From assembly GCF_014904815.1 (NCBI RefSeq), contig NZ_JACZFR010000021.1, forward strand, positions 1-64,000: DNA of 64,000 bases. Reading direction: 5' to 3'. The stretch comes from Microbulbifer taiwanensis. GTDB taxonomy: Bacteria; Pseudomonadota; Gammaproteobacteria; Pseudomonadales; Cellvibrionaceae. The translations under genes and the position numbers were made by a program. The notes beneath the pieces are model-generated. The model saw nothing but the letters and a program-made list of their open reading frames with translations, had not been told where the DNA came from and ran no database searches. Below are positions 52,622 to 61,880 of this stretch, in pieces (the stretch's first letter is position 1; each line of letters begins with the position of its first letter).

Positions 52622-52647
52622 AAAAACCGGCACTTGCGCCGGTTTTT
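52622..52647. terminator. Bidirectional intrinsic terminator downstream of purC
   Basis: AAAAACCGGC, loop ACTTGC, GCCGGTTTTT: a symmetrical hairpin flanked by A and T runs, so it can terminate on either strand. On the minus strand it lies 26 bases after the purC stop. Confidence 0.85.
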
Positions 52648-52672
52648 ATGAAAGCATCGAGCGATCAAACCA

Positions 52673-53776
52673 TTAGTCGATCAAACCATAACCCTTGCGC
52701 AACACATCGATCAGCTCCGCCTTGGGGTTGTCGGAGATCTCCAGCTTCCTGCCGGTGATCTTCTCGGCAATACCGACATAGGTGGCGGAAATATCCATCA
52801 ACATCGATTCCGGCAACTCATTGTCGCGGGCCAGGGCCTGGCGCTCTTCCATACGGTCCTTGTTCAGCAGGATATCCGGGTCCGGGAAATACTGCAGCAA
52901 CGCCTGGCGGAATCCCTCTTTGGAGTTTTCCACCACCCTGCCGGCGCGGTACTGCTCGCCGTCCCAGATGCGGGAGGAGTCAGGTGTACCCACCTCGTCC
53001 ATATAGATCAGCTTCTCCTCGCCATCGACGCCGGTGACATAGCCGAACTCGAACTTGGTGTCGACGAAGATCTGGTCGAGTTTTTCCAGCGCCGCGGAGA
53101 TCACATCGAAACCCTCCTTGAGCAGCTGCTCATACCGGTCGATATCCCCCTCGGAGCGGAAGTTGAAGGCCTCGAAGTTGTCTTTGATATTTTTGCGGGT
53201 GATGTTTACATCGTCCGCTTCCGGCACACCCGGAACCCCCTTGAGGATACCCTTGGTGGATGGGGTGATCAGCAGTTCCGGCAGTTTCTGGTCCTTGTGC
53301 AGGCCATCGGTCATCTCGATGCCGCAGAAGTCGCGCTCGCCCTTTTGGTAGGAGCGCCACATGGAGCCGGTGATGTACTGCCGGGCGATGGCCTCGATCA
53401 TTACCGGGCGTGCCTTCTGCACTATCCACACCAGCGGGTGCGGAATGTCGAGGATATGGCTGTCCGCCAGGCCCTTGTCCTTGAACAACTGGAACCAGTG
53501 GTTGGAGATGGCATTCAGCGCCGCGCCCTTGCCGGGCACCCCGCGCATGCCGCCCTCGCCTTTCCAGATGCAGTCGAAGGCGGAGATGCGGTCGGAGATG
53601 ACCATGACTGCCAGGGGCGTGCCCGGTGCCACCGGGTAGCCCTTCTCCTCGATCAGGCGGCGACTGTCGGCCTCCGTCAGCCAGTAGACGGAGCGGACCT
53701 TGCCGCTGTGGATGGGCTTGTCGGTACGGATCGGCAAGTCGTCGTTGACCGCCAGTACTTTGTCGGCGAGGCTCAT
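52673..53776 (-). CDS. purC: Phosphoribosylaminoimidazole-succinocarboxamide synthase
   Basis: A 367-residue SAICAR synthase, joining aspartate to CAIR in purine synthesis. Visible landmarks are the N-terminal KVRSVYWL strand, [12 protein letters not shown], and the C-terminal [31 protein letters not shown] with the aspartates of the nucleotide site. It is the longer form (~365) seen in some proteobacteria rather than the ~240-residue form. The start MSLADKV was chosen over an upstream ATG that adds 29 residues with no family likeness. Confidence 0.95.
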   Translation of the reverse strand: MSLADKVLAVNDDLPIRTDKPIHSGKVRSVYWLTEADSRRLIEEKGYPVAPGTPLAVMVISDRISAFDCIWKGEGGMRGVPGKGAALNAISNHWFQLFKDKGLADSHILDIPHPLVWIVQKARPVMIEAIARQYITGSMWRSYQKGERDFCGIEMTDGLHKDQKLPELLITPSTKGILKGVPGVPEADDVNITRKNIKDNFEAFNFRSEGDIDRYEQLLKEGFDVISAALEKLDQIFVDTKFEFGYVTGVDGEEKLIYMDEVGTPDSSRIWDGEQYRAGRVVENSKEGFRQALLQYFPDPDILLNKDRMEERQALARDNELPESMLMDISATYVGIAEKITGRKLEISDNPKAELIDVLRKGYGLID

Positions 53777-53868
53777 GGGATTTCCTATTGGTAAGTCACC
53801 GGGAAGAAGGCGCGGGATTTTAGCAAAAAAGCGCGGCGGCGCAGACAGGGGCCGCGCCGCCATGGCGC

Positions 53869-54966
53869 CTACTCAGAGGCATCCCCGAGCGCCTCGCGGG
53901 CCTGCCACTCCGCCTGGTGGTCGGCGGTGGGCCAGGCGTTCATGATCGCCTTCAACAGCGTCGCCAGCGGGATCGCAAAGAAGACACCCCAGAACCCCCA
54001 GATTCCGCCGAAGAAGAGCACCGCCAGGATAATGGCCACCGGGTGCAGGTTGACCGCCTCGGAAAACAGCAGCGGAACCAGCACATTGCCGTCCAGCAAC
54101 TGGATGATGCCGTAGGCCAATATCAAGTATAAAAACTCGCTGCTCCAGCCCCACTGGAACAGGCCTATGGCGGCCACCGGGATGGTCACCACCGCGGCGC
54201 CGATATAGGGAATCAGCACGCTGAGGCCCACCGCCACCGCCAGCAGCAGCGCGTAGTTGACCCCCAGGAGCAGGAAGGCGGCGTAGCTGACTGCCGCCAC
54301 TATAGCGATCTCGATCACCTTGCCGCGCACATAGTTGGCCACCTGGTCGTTCATCTCGTGCCAGATCTGCCGCAGCATGGGTCTCTGGTTCGGCAGGAAG
54401 GAGGCGCACCAGTTGATCAGCTTGTCGGAGTCCTTGAGGAAGAAGAACACCAGGATCGGCACCACCACCGCGTAGATCAGGATTCCGGCCAGGATCGGCA
54501 GGTTGGTCAGGGAGAAGGTCAGCAGTGTCTGGGTCACCGTGCCCAATTCGCTGCCGAGGGTATTGAAGATGTCATCTATCTGTTGCGCCGTGACGAGGCG
54601 CGGATAGCGCTCCGGCAACAGCAGCAGCAGGCCCTGCCCCTTGTCGATCATATTCGGCAGCTCGGCGAACAGGCGCACCAGCTGGCGCCAGATGATCGGC
54701 AGTATCACCAGGAACAATGCCACTATGGTGCCCACCAGTACCAGGCAGGCCAGGCTCACCGCCAGCCAGTGGGGCACCTTCCACGACTTGAGCCGCTGCA
54801 CCATGCCCTGCATCAGGAAGGCGATGATCAACGCTGCCACCACTGGCGCCAGCACCTGGCCCAGGGTGGCCAGCACCAGCAGTGCCGCCAGCAGCAGCAG
54901 TACCAGCAATACAACCTCTTCCTGGCTGAAATAGCGGTTCACCCACCCTTTGACGATCTCGAGCAT
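53869..54966 (-). CDS. AI-2E family transporter, PerM-like
   Basis: A 365-residue membrane protein of the AI-2E/PerM family with about eight helices. Typical features are [29 protein letters not shown] near the N-terminus, [21 protein letters not shown], and the C-terminal [33 protein letters not shown], the family signature. A frame upstream of MLEIVKGW adds 20 residues that overlap the TusA-like gene, so this start was preferred. Function is unproven for most members; some export autoinducer-2, others are antiporters. Adjacent to the TusA-like gene as in many relatives. Confidence 0.9.
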   Translation of the reverse strand: MLEIVKGWVNRYFSQEEVVLLVLLLLAALLVLATLGQVLAPVVAALIIAFLMQGMVQRLKSWKVPHWLAVSLACLVLVGTIVALFLVILPIIWRQLVRLFAELPNMIDKGQGLLLLLPERYPRLVTAQQIDDIFNTLGSELGTVTQTLLTFSLTNLPILAGILIYAVVVPILVFFFLKDSDKLINWCASFLPNQRPMLRQIWHEMNDQVANYVRGKVIEIAIVAAVSYAAFLLLGVNYALLLAVAVGLSVLIPYIGAAVVTIPVAAIGLFQWGWSSEFLYLILAYGIIQLLDGNVLVPLLFSEAVNLHPVAIILAVLFFGGIWGFWGVFFAIPLATLLKAIMNAWPTADHQAEWQAREALGDASE

Positions 54967-54983
54967 AGATTCCCTGTTCTCTC

Positions 54984-55259
54984 TCATTGGCCGGCGCGCA
55001 GCCAGTATTGGAAACAATCTCCGCACCGCTCGGCGCGCAACAGCGGATTGCCGCTCAGCTCGGCATAGCTGTGGAAATCGCGCCAGGAACCCGCATCTGT
55101 GGCCAGTACGCGCAGCAGGGTGCCGGCGGCATGCGCGCTGCGGGCGCGGCGCATGGCCAGCAGCGGCTGCGGGCAGGACAGACCGCGTGCGTCCACGGTC
55201 ACCGCCGCATCCCAGTCCGGGGCCCTATTCGAGTCGCTATCGGTGGCGGGTACTGTCAT
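54984..55259 (-). CDS. TusA-like sulfurtransferase
   Basis: A 91-residue protein with the TusA/SirA fold and motif LSCPQPLLAM, in which C29 would carry a persulfide. The N-terminus is extended by about 20 polar residues. It has two more cysteines near the end (RCGDCFQYWL), an unusual extra feature. It may act in sulfur transfer for thionucleoside or cofactor synthesis. Lies 17 bases upstream of the AI-2E gene on the same strand. Confidence 0.87.
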   Translation of the reverse strand: MTVPATDSDSNRAPDWDAAVTVDARGLSCPQPLLAMRRARSAHAAGTLLRVLATDAGSWRDFHSYAELSGNPLLRAERCGDCFQYWLRAGQ

Positions 55260-55493
55260 GGCTGCATCGGTCAGAAATTGCTGATTGCGGCGGATTATAG
55301 CGCGGATACTGCGCCAGAATCCGCGCCGTCACAATGGCCGCGACGCAGTCGCCCGATTTTTGGCGGAGGGGTCACAGTTCGCGAAAGCGAGAACCTTTCG
55401 CCCGCCGTCTGGTCAAATCCTCGACAGTCCGGCGGGGTTGCGTATAGAGTTGGACTAATGAGATTCCCGAGGCAGACCGAGCAGTAATCAACG

Positions 55494-57002
55494 ATGACCG
55501 ATCTCCACAACAACCAGCCCCGGCGATCTGCCCTTCGTTCCCTGCGAAAGCGCTTCAGCAGTGGCCTGGCGGCACTGGGTATGGGCCTGCTGATCGGGGG
55601 CGCCCCCATCGCCGCGGTAGCGGACGACGATCAGATACAGCTGCCCGAACTGGGCGACAGCAGCAGCGGCCTGGTATCCCGCGCGCGGGAGAAGGAGCTC
55701 GGCCAGATGTGGCTGCGCATGTTCCGCAGCCAGGTGCGTACCTCCAATGACGCTCTGCTGCAGCAGTATGTGGAAAACACGGTCAAGGGGCTGTCGGAAT
55801 TCAGCCCCCTGGAAGACAAGACTATCGATGTGGTAGTGGTCAAGAACGAGACCATGAACGCCTTTGCCGTCCCCGGCGGCATCATGGGTATTCACACGGG
55901 CCTGTTCCTGTTTGCGGAAAACGAAGACCAGTTCGCCTCGGTCATCGCCCACGAACTGGGCCACCTGAGCCAGCGCCACTACGCCCGCTCGCTGGAGGCC
56001 CAGCGCAACAACACCATCCCCACCCTGGCCGGTATGCTCGGCGCCCTGGTGCTGGCCGCCACCGCCGGTGGCGACGCCGGTATCGCCGCCATGACCGCCA
56101 CCCAGGCCGCGGCACTGGACAGCCAATTGCGCTTCAGCCGCAAGAACGAACAGGAGGCGGACAGGGTCGGTATCGAGACGCTGGCCAAATCCGGGCGGGA
56201 CCCGGAAGCCGCCGGCGAGATGTTCGAGCAGATGCTGAAAGCCACCCGCTACTACCGCCGCCCGCCGGAATTCCTGCTCACCCACCCGGTCACCGAGAAA
56301 CGTATCGCCGACGCCAAGCTGCGCGCCAGTCGCATGCCCGCGGTCAAACCGCACGACAGTCGCGACTACCACCTGATGCGCGCGCGTATCCGCGTCGCCG
56401 CAGAGCCGACTCCGCAGCAGGCGGTCAAGCGCTTCCGCGCAGAGCTGAATGGTATCAACGACAACGAGGATGCCGCGCGCTACGGCCTGGTGCTGGCGCA
56501 GACCGCGGCCGGCAAACCGGATTCGGCCCTGGAAACCCTGCAGCCACTGCTGGACCGGGAACCCAGCAAGGCCGCCTTCGTTCTGGCGCGCGCGGATATC
56601 GACCTGGTGCGACACGACTACACCACTGCCACCGAGCGACTGCAGAAGGCCCTGAATAAAAACCCCGGTGACCACGCCCTGACCATGGGCCTGGCCAACG
56701 CGCACTTCAAGGCGGGCAACTACCTGGCGGCGGAGCGTATCCTCGCCAGGCACAGCCGCCTGCGCAAGAAAGACCCGACGGTCTGGTATCTGCTGGCGGA
56801 GACCCACGGTCTCGCCGGCGACATTGTCGGCGTACACGAGGCCCGCGCCGAGTACTACATCTTGAACGGTGTCTTCGACAAAGCACTGCAGCACCTGCGC
56901 CACGGCGTGCGCCTGGCCAAGAACGATTACCAGACCCACGCGATCCTGGAACAGCGCATGAAAGATGTGATCAAGATGCAGGAGAAAGCGAAAGAGCTTT
57001 AG
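55494..57002 (+). CDS. BepA-like M48 metalloprotease with TPR domain
   Basis: A 502-residue periplasmic protease with signal peptide ending AAVAD. The M48 domain has zinc motif H153-E-L-G-H157 in IAHELGHLSQRHYAR and a third ligand in FSRKNEQEADRVG. The C-terminal half (~310-490) is a TPR solenoid. This matches BepA/YfgC, which degrades or assists misfolded outer-membrane proteins at the BAM complex. It stands alone on the plus strand and is followed by a nested repeat element. Confidence 0.94.
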   Translation: MTDLHNNQPRRSALRSLRKRFSSGLAALGMGLLIGGAPIAAVADDDQIQLPELGDSSSGLVSRAREKELGQMWLRMFRSQVRTSNDALLQQYVENTVKGLSEFSPLEDKTIDVVVVKNETMNAFAVPGGIMGIHTGLFLFAENEDQFASVIAHELGHLSQRHYARSLEAQRNNTIPTLAGMLGALVLAATAGGDAGIAAMTATQAAALDSQLRFSRKNEQEADRVGIETLAKSGRDPEAAGEMFEQMLKATRYYRRPPEFLLTHPVTEKRIADAKLRASRMPAVKPHDSRDYHLMRARIRVAAEPTPQQAVKRFRAELNGINDNEDAARYGLVLAQTAAGKPDSALETLQPLLDREPSKAAFVLARADIDLVRHDYTTATERLQKALNKNPGDHALTMGLANAHFKAGNYLAAERILARHSRLRKKDPTVWYLLAETHGLAGDIVGVHEARAEYYILNGVFDKALQHLRHGVRLAKNDYQTHAILEQRMKDVIKMQEKAKEL

Positions 57003-57010
57003 TGGTCAAT

Positions 57011-57176
57011 GCGGAATGATGAGTGCGGAATGCGGAATACGCGATCTGGCCCGCTGTCGTCAGGACGCCCCGTGGCCGCGTTCTCGCCTTTGTATTCACT
57101 GAAAGATTGATCGCGGCCATGGGCCGCTCCTACAGCGCACGGAATTTGCATTCCGCATTCATCATTCATCATTCCA
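57011..57176. repeat. Nested inverted repeat with family D core
   Basis: Left arm GGAATGATGAGTGCGGAATGC (57013-57033) is matched by the inverse of a right arm at about 57148-57175 that has a 7-base ATGATGA duplication. Between them lies a family D hairpin (GATCGCGGCCATGG ... GGCCGCTCCTACAGCG). It lies between convergent bepA-like and nadA genes. Confidence 0.6.
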
Positions 57177-57177
57177 A

Positions 57178-58236
57178 CTAGTCCAGGGGCTTGCGGAAAT
57201 CCAGCATGCGCTGCAGCGGCATCATGGCCCGCTTGCCGAGTTCTGAATCGACAAATATTTCATTGTCGCCGCGCTCCAGCACACCACACAGGTTCTCCAG
57301 CGAATTCATCGCCATCCAGGGGCAGTTGGCGCAGCTGCGGCAGGTGGCACCGGCGCCGGCGGTGGGGGCGACGATCAATTCCTTGTCCGGGCACTGCTGC
57401 TGCATCTTGTAGAAGATGCCCTGGTCGGTGGCGACGATAAAGCGCTTTTCCGGACGGGTCTTGGCCGCATTGATAATCTGTGAGGTGGAGCCAACCACGT
57501 CCGCCAGCTCGACCACCGCGGCCGGTGACTCCGGGTGCACCAGCACCGCTGCATCCGGGTACAGCGCCTTCAGGTCCAGCACGCCCTTGGCCTTGAACTC
57601 CTCGTGCACGATACAGGCGCCATTCCACAGCAGCACGTCCGCACCCGTCTCCCGCTGTACATAGCTGCCCAGGTGCTTGTCGGGTGCCCACAGGATCTTC
57701 TCGCCGTTGGCATCCAGGTAATCCACCACATCCAGCGCAATACTCGAGGTCACCACCCAGTCGGCGCGCGCCTTGACCGCAGCCGAAGTGTTCGCGTAGA
57801 CCACCACGGTGCGGTCCGGGTGCTGGTCACAGAAAGCGGCGAACTCCTCCGGCGGACAACCCAGGTCCAGGGAGCAGGTGGCTTCCAGGGTCGGCATCAA
57901 CACGCGCTTGTTCGGTGTCAGTATCTTGGCAGTCTCGCCCATGAATTTCACCCCGGCGACGATCAGGGTATCCGCCTGGTGCTCGGCGCCGAAGCGGGCC
58001 ATCTCCAGGGAATCGGATACACAGCCGCCGGTCTCCTCCGCCAGGGCCTGGATCAGCGGGTCGGTATAGTAGTGAGCCACCAGCACCGCGTTCTGCTCTT
58101 TCAGCAGCCGCTTGATACGCTCGCGCCACAATTCCAGCTCCTCTTCGCTGTACTGGTGCACGGCGGGCTCCGCCAGGTGCGCCTGCACCAGCGAACGGGA
58201 ATCAGGGGTCTCTGAGGCAACGGATTTCTGACTCAT
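57178..58236 (-). CDS. nadA: Quinolinate synthase A
   Basis: A 352-residue [4Fe-4S] enzyme that condenses iminoaspartate and dihydroxyacetone phosphate to quinolinate for NAD synthesis. Cluster cysteines are in CSLDLGCP and the C-terminal CRSCANCPW motif. Three similar subdomains carry [27 protein letters not shown] and [11 protein letters not shown]. Full length and intact. The two tRNA-Lys genes lie directly upstream on the same strand. Confidence 0.96.
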   Translation of the reverse strand: MSQKSVASETPDSRSLVQAHLAEPAVHQYSEEELELWRERIKRLLKEQNAVLVAHYYTDPLIQALAEETGGCVSDSLEMARFGAEHQADTLIVAGVKFMGETAKILTPNKRVLMPTLEATCSLDLGCPPEEFAAFCDQHPDRTVVVYANTSAAVKARADWVVTSSIALDVVDYLDANGEKILWAPDKHLGSYVQRETGADVLLWNGACIVHEEFKAKGVLDLKALYPDAAVLVHPESPAAVVELADVVGSTSQIINAAKTRPEKRFIVATDQGIFYKMQQQCPDKELIVAPTAGAGATCRSCANCPWMAMNSLENLCGVLERGDNEIFVDSELGKRAMMPLQRMLDFRKPLD

Positions 58237-58364
58237 GACTTACTACCACTAGCGGAAAAGCGCGCATTATAGCCTATCGACCGCACTTCCATCGAAATGC
58301 CATTTCAATGTGGTCAGCTGTGCGGCTCTCACGGCGCCAACTGCCGATGCGCGGCAGATCGAAA

Positions 58365-58398
58365 ACAAAAAAGGGCCACCTGGCGGCAGCCCTTTTCG
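58365..58398 (-). terminator. Intrinsic terminator of tRNA-Lys copy 1
   Basis: On the minus strand AAGGGC and GCCCTT arms with a small inner stem, followed by a run of six T, directly after the tRNA 3' end. Confidence 0.8.
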
Positions 58399-58403
58399 GA
58401 AGA

Positions 58404-58479
58404 TGGTGGGTCGTGCTGGACTCGAACCAGCGACCAATTGGTTAAAAGCCAACTGCTCTACCAACTGAGCTAACGACCC
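58404..58479 (-). tRNA. tRNA-Lys (anticodon UUU), copy 1
   Basis: A 76-nucleotide tRNA including encoded CCA. Acceptor GGGTCGT pairs with ACGACCC; the D-arm is GCTCAGTTGGTAGAGC, the anticodon loop CTTTTAA gives UUU, and the T-arm is TGGTTCGAGTCCA. Nearly identical to the copy 193 bases upstream on the same strand. Confidence 0.97.
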
Positions 58480-58494
58480 GGTAGAGAGGCGCGC

Positions 58495-58522
58495 ATCATA
58501 CCGATCCGCGCTAAAAACGCAA
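58495..58522 (-). promoter_or_regulatory. Sigma-70 promoter of tRNA-Lys copy 1
   Basis: On the minus strand TTGCGT, 16 bases, TATGAT, with transcription expected about 10 bases before the tRNA start. It lies between the two tRNA genes, so copy 1 has its own promoter. Confidence 0.65.
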
Positions 58523-58638
58523 GTTGCATCACTTCCGCAAGGGAAGGCAACAACAAAACGGCGGGACTCCGTTTTGCACAGCCGAAGGCTTCCCGCAGGG
58601 TGAGCGGTTCGGCGTTCCGAGCCATGGACGGCCCGAAT

Positions 58639-58668
58639 GAAAAGGGCCGCCTGCCGGCAGCCCTTTGC
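58639..58668 (-). terminator. Intrinsic terminator of tRNA-Lys copy 2
   Basis: On the minus strand AAAGGGCTGCCGGC pairs with GCAGGCGGCCCTTTT, ending in a short T-run four bases after the tRNA. It is closely similar to the terminator after copy 1, so the tRNA and its terminator were duplicated together. Confidence 0.75.
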
Positions 58669-58672
58669 AATA

Positions 58673-58748
58673 TGGTGGGTCGTGCTGGATTCGAACCAGC
58701 GACCAATTGGTTAAAAGCCAACTGCTCTACCAACTGAGCTAACGACCC
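58673..58748 (-). tRNA. tRNA-Lys (anticodon UUU), copy 2
   Basis: A 76-nucleotide tRNA with encoded CCA. It has the same acceptor, D-arm and UUU anticodon loop as copy 1, with a single visible difference in the T-arm (GATTCGAACC against GACTCGAACC on the plus strand). It lies nearest to queC. Confidence 0.97.
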
Positions 58749-58776
58749 TTAGATGCCTCAACCTGAGGAGCTGCGT

Positions 58777-58804
58777 ATCTTACGGATCTATTTCAAAAAG
58801 ACAA
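58777..58804 (-). promoter_or_regulatory. Sigma-70 promoter of tRNA-Lys copy 2
   Basis: On the minus strand TTGTCT, 16 bases, TAAGAT, about 28 bases before the tRNA start. Lies in the gap between queC and the tRNA. Confidence 0.6.
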
Positions 58805-58877
58805 TACCCATCGGCAAAAATATCTAAAGAATTGAAGGAGTTAGCACCTGCTCCTGCAGCTGGCGACTTCAACTCCC

Positions 58878-59555
58878 TCAATCGGCATAGACCGTGGGGT
58901 CCGCCAGGCCCGCCTCGATAAATCCCGCGGCGCGCAGGCGACAGCTGTCACAGCGACCACAGGCGGCGCCACTCGGCTGCGCCTGGTAACAGGACACAGT
59001 TAAACTGTAGTCCACACCCAGTTCGGTACCGCGGCGCACTATGTCCGCCTTGCTCATATGCATCAGCGGTGTGCGGATACTGAGTTTGTGGCCCTCGACA
59101 CCGGCGCGGGTGGCGAGATTGGCCATCTTCTCGAAGGCCTCGATATATTCAGGGCGGCAGTCCGGGTAGCCCGAGTAGTCCACCGCATTGACACCGACGA
59201 AGATATCCCGGGCTCCGACCACTTCTGCCCAACCCAGGGCAATGGACAGGAAGACGGTGTTGCGCGCCGGCACATAGGTCACCGGTATGCCACCGGTATC
59301 CTCTTCCGGTACATCGATGCCGTCGTCAGTCAGGGCCGAGCCACCGATGGTGCGCAGGTCCAGCTTGACCGCCTTGTGTTCCCGCGCATCCAGGTCCGCC
59401 GCCACCCGCTGCGCGGCCATCAGCTCGGCGCTGCTGCGCTGGCCGTAGTCGAAACCCAGTGCGTAGCACTCGTAACCCTCGGCGCGGGCCATGGCCAGCA
59501 CCGTGGTGGAATCCAGGCCCCCGGATAGCAGGACTACCGCTTTCTTAGTGGTCAT
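58878..59555 (-). CDS. queC: 7-cyano-7-deazaguanine (preQ0) synthase
   Basis: A 225-residue ATP-dependent enzyme that converts 7-carboxy-7-deazaguanine to preQ0 in queuosine synthesis. The PP-loop SGGLDSTT lies at residues 11-18, and the zinc-binding cysteines are in [21 protein letters not shown]. The frame opens 15 codons earlier but that part derives from a repeat-containing spacer. It is directly downstream of queE, its pathway predecessor. Confidence 0.96.
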   Translation of the reverse strand: MTTKKAVVLLSGGLDSTTVLAMARAEGYECYALGFDYGQRSSAELMAAQRVAADLDAREHKAVKLDLRTIGGSALTDDGIDVPEEDTGGIPVTYVPARNTVFLSIALGWAEVVGARDIFVGVNAVDYSGYPDCRPEYIEAFEKMANLATRAGVEGHKLSIRTPLMHMSKADIVRRGTELGVDYSLTVSCYQAQPSGAACGRCDSCRLRAAGFIEAGLADPTVYAD

Positions 59556-59576
59556 AACATACCTGTTCAGTACTTG

Positions 59577-59630
59577 CGTAGGATGCGCCGTGCGCACCAT
59601 TCAGCCCTTGGTGGTGCGCGCGGCGTGCGG
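59577..59630. repeat. Palindromic repeat, family C copy 3
   Basis: GTAGGATGCGCCGTGCGCACCA and GGTGGTGCGCGCGGCGTGC arms around a short centre, between queE and queC, so it lies inside a two-gene transcript. Confidence 0.65.
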
Positions 59631-59641
59631 TAAGGATGGGG

Positions 59642-60322
59642 TCAAACGCCGGGAATATCGCCCCACAGCAGCTTGTGCATCTGCATCTGCATGCGCACCG
59701 GCAGTCCGTCCGCCAGGATCCACTCCGCCAGCTGCCGCGGCTCCAGCTGCTCGTAGCTGGGGGAGAAGAGCACCTCCCCGACCCGCTCCGGCAGCCGGTA
59801 CTGGTCCAGGGTGAACCTGGCCCAGTCGTAGTCGGCTCTATCGCAGATAACGAACTTGATCTGGTCGCGCTGGTTCAGGGCCTGGATATTGTCCATGCGG
59901 TTGCGGTGCTGTTCGCCGGATGCCGGGGTTTTCAGATCCACTACCCGGGATACACGCTCATCCACCTGCTCCACCGCCATGGCGCCGCTGGTTTCCAGGG
60001 ACACCGAATAGCCGGCGTCGCACAGGGCCGCCAGCAGCGGCAGGCAGTTGGGCTGCGCCAGTGGCTCGCCGCCGCTCACACAGACATAGCGGGCGGGAAA
60101 GCCCTGCACCTTTTCCAGTATTTCAGCCAGCGTCATGCGCTCGCCGCCGTAGAAGGCGTACTCGGAGTCGCAGTAGGTACAGCGCAGAGGGCAACCGGTC
60201 AGGCGCACGAACACCGTCGGCAACCCGGACTCCCGCGCCTCACCCTGCAGGGAATAGAAGATCTCGCTGATACGCAGCGATTCTCCGTGAAAGCGCTGTG
60301 ACTCTGAATTCAAGTCGGTCAT
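59642..60322 (-). CDS. queE: 7-carboxy-7-deazaguanine synthase, radical SAM
   Basis: A 226-residue radical SAM enzyme of the queuosine pathway. The cluster motif C-x3-C-x2-C is in TGCPLRCTYCDSEYAF, and the SAM-binding VSGGEPLAQP follows. SLQGEARESGLPTVFVRL precedes the motif. The frame is open 15 codons upstream without family likeness. It follows the Tol-Pal operon after an intrinsic terminator and precedes queC. Confidence 0.95.
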   Translation of the reverse strand: MTDLNSESQRFHGESLRISEIFYSLQGEARESGLPTVFVRLTGCPLRCTYCDSEYAFYGGERMTLAEILEKVQGFPARYVCVSGGEPLAQPNCLPLLAALCDAGYSVSLETSGAMAVEQVDERVSRVVDLKTPASGEQHRNRMDNIQALNQRDQIKFVICDRADYDWARFTLDQYRLPERVGEVLFSPSYEQLEPRQLAEWILADGLPVRMQMQMHKLLWGDIPGV

Positions 60323-60333
60323 ATTCACCCGGC

Positions 60334-60373
60334 CAAAAAACACAAAAGCCCGGGCGGCAATTGCCACCCGGGC
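60334..60373 (-). terminator. Intrinsic terminator after cpoB
   Basis: On the minus strand GCCCGGGTGGCAATTGCCGCCCGGGC is a long GC-rich hairpin, followed by TTTTGTGTTTTTTGG. It ends the Tol-Pal transcript ~70 bases after cpoB. queE lies just beyond it and may rely on read-through or its own promoter. Confidence 0.9.
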
Positions 60374-60442
60374 GCGGGATCATAGAGCTTTTGTGTTCAA
60401 AAAACCAGCGGCCGGTCCTGTATCAGGAACAGGCTCGCGGCC

Positions 60443-61297
60443 TCAGAAGTTCTCGTCCAGGTACTTCTTCGCCAGACCCGAAGCGCGGGCGTCGCTGCCG
60501 GCCACCTGCTCGAGCAGATCGCGGGCTTTCTGCTGATCGCCCAGCTGGTGGTAGACGGTACCCAGCTTGTAGCGGCCGTCCCACACCTTGGTGGAGTTGG
60601 GGTAGCCGTCGAGCAGCGCCACAAACCACTGACGCGCATCCTCAAGATTGCCCTGTACCAGCGCTATCTCACCCAGCCAGTAGTTGGCATTGGGTGCGTA
60701 CTTGCCGTTGGGGTAGTCCTGTAGCAGGCGCTTGAACTCGGCACTGGCGCCGTCGTAGTCGCCGTTGCGGGCCAGGCCAAAACTGGCCTGGTAGCGGTCG
60801 CGCTCGTCCTCGCTGGCGGCGGGGGCGGGCTCACCGCCCTGGGCGGGTCGCGCTGCACCGGCGTCTTCGCCGCTGTCGGCACCGGCTGGCGGTTGTTGCG
60901 ACGGCTCAGTGCCGGCCAGGCGGGCGATGCGCCGGTCCAGGTCCATATAATCGTCGGTGCGCTGCTGCTTGAGGCGCTTGACCTCGTGGCGCAGCTCCTC
61001 CACCGCACCGCGCAGCTCCTGGACTTCCTGCTGCAGCACCTGCATCTGGTAGTAGGCCTCGGCCTGAGGATTGGCCTGGCGCGGGGCGGAAATCGGCGCG
61101 CGCGCTATCTGGGTTTCCCGGTACGCGGGTTCAGAGTAGGCGGGCTCGGAATAGGAGGCATCCGGATACGAAGGCGCCGATTGCTCCGAACTGTCATTGG
61201 ATAGGTCGACGATCGGCGCCTGGGAGAATACGGGCGATGCCGCAGCCATAAGGGCTGCGGCAATCGCGATCTTTCTAATCGTTAAAGCCATTGGCAT
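60443..61297 (-). CDS. cpoB: Cell division coordinator CpoB (YbgF)
   Basis: A 284-residue periplasmic protein. It has a signal peptide ending PVFSQA, a coiled-coil trimerisation segment (QMQVLQQEVQELRGAVEELRHEVKRLKQQ) and a Pro/Ala-rich linker. It ends in a TPR domain (residues ~165-280) with repeats such as FKRLLQDYPNGKYAPNANYWLGEI. CpoB links Tol-Pal action to peptidoglycan synthesis during constriction. A second ATG lies at codon 3. Last gene of the tol-pal cluster before its terminator. Confidence 0.94.
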   Translation of the reverse strand: MPMALTIRKIAIAAALMAAASPVFSQAPIVDLSNDSSEQSAPSYPDASYSEPAYSEPAYRETQIARAPISAPRQANPQAEAYYQMQVLQQEVQELRGAVEELRHEVKRLKQQRTDDYMDLDRRIARLAGTEPSQQPPAGADSGEDAGAARPAQGGEPAPAASEDERDRYQASFGLARNGDYDGASAEFKRLLQDYPNGKYAPNANYWLGEIALVQGNLEDARQWFVALLDGYPNSTKVWDGRYKLGTVYHQLGDQQKARDLLEQVAGSDARASGLAKKYLDENF

Positions 61298-61307
61298 CCA
61301 TTGACGA

Positions 61308-61781
61308 TTAGTTGATTACAACGCGACGGTTCATCTGGCGCGCGCTTTCGCTGGAGCCGTTCTGGGCCGGGCGCTCTTCACCGTAGCTGATCACTTCCAG
61401 AGTGGAGGCATCTACACCCTGCAGTACCAGGAAGTCACGCACGGCGTTGGCGCGGCGCTCACCCAGGGCCAGGTTGTACTCGCGGGTGCCCAGCTCGTCG
61501 GCATGGCCTTCCAGGCGCACGGTACCGGCGTTGCCACGCATGCGGTCGGCGTGCTGAATCAGCAGCTCGCGGGTGTCCGGCTTCAGCAGGGACTGGTCAA
61601 AGTCGAAGTAAACGACATTGTCCAGCGGCACTGCAGTTTCCTGAGCCGGGGTATCAATTACCGGTTCTTGAACCTGGGTCATCTGCTGCTGCGCGCTGTC
61701 GTCGGTGTCGGTGCTGGAACAGCCCGCCATTACCGCCATTACGCAGGCCAGGCCCAGGCCTGTTTTTACTGATTTCAACAT
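61308..61781 (-). CDS. pal: Peptidoglycan-associated lipoprotein Pal
   Basis: A 157-residue outer-membrane lipoprotein with lipobox VMAGC (Cys21). The OmpA-like C-terminal domain has VYFDFDQSLLKPDTRELL and EGHADELGTREYNLALGERRANAV, containing the diaminopimelate-binding aspartate and arginine. It anchors the outer membrane to peptidoglycan and interacts with TolB. It lies between tolB and cpoB. Confidence 0.97.
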   Translation of the reverse strand: MLKSVKTGLGLACVMAVMAGCSSTDTDDSAQQQMTQVQEPVIDTPAQETAVPLDNVVYFDFDQSLLKPDTRELLIQHADRMRGNAGTVRLEGHADELGTREYNLALGERRANAVRDFLVLQGVDASTLEVISYGEERPAQNGSSESARQMNRRVVIN

Positions 61782-61880
61782 AAGCTACTCCGCTTTTAGT
61801 GTTATCGAAAAATCCTGTAAGACTTTTATCTGGTCTAAATCAAAACCCGCTGCAAACAGATTGGCGGGCACCCCGTATAA

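Noticed and set aside
51538-52758. A 406-codon plus-strand frame opposite the sortase substrate gene
   Set aside because: Antisense shadow of a gene with clear VIT and VWA domains.
58267-58733. Two short frames starting MVEQLAFNQLVAGS
   Set aside because: They are translations of the two tRNA-Lys genes, a common annotation error.
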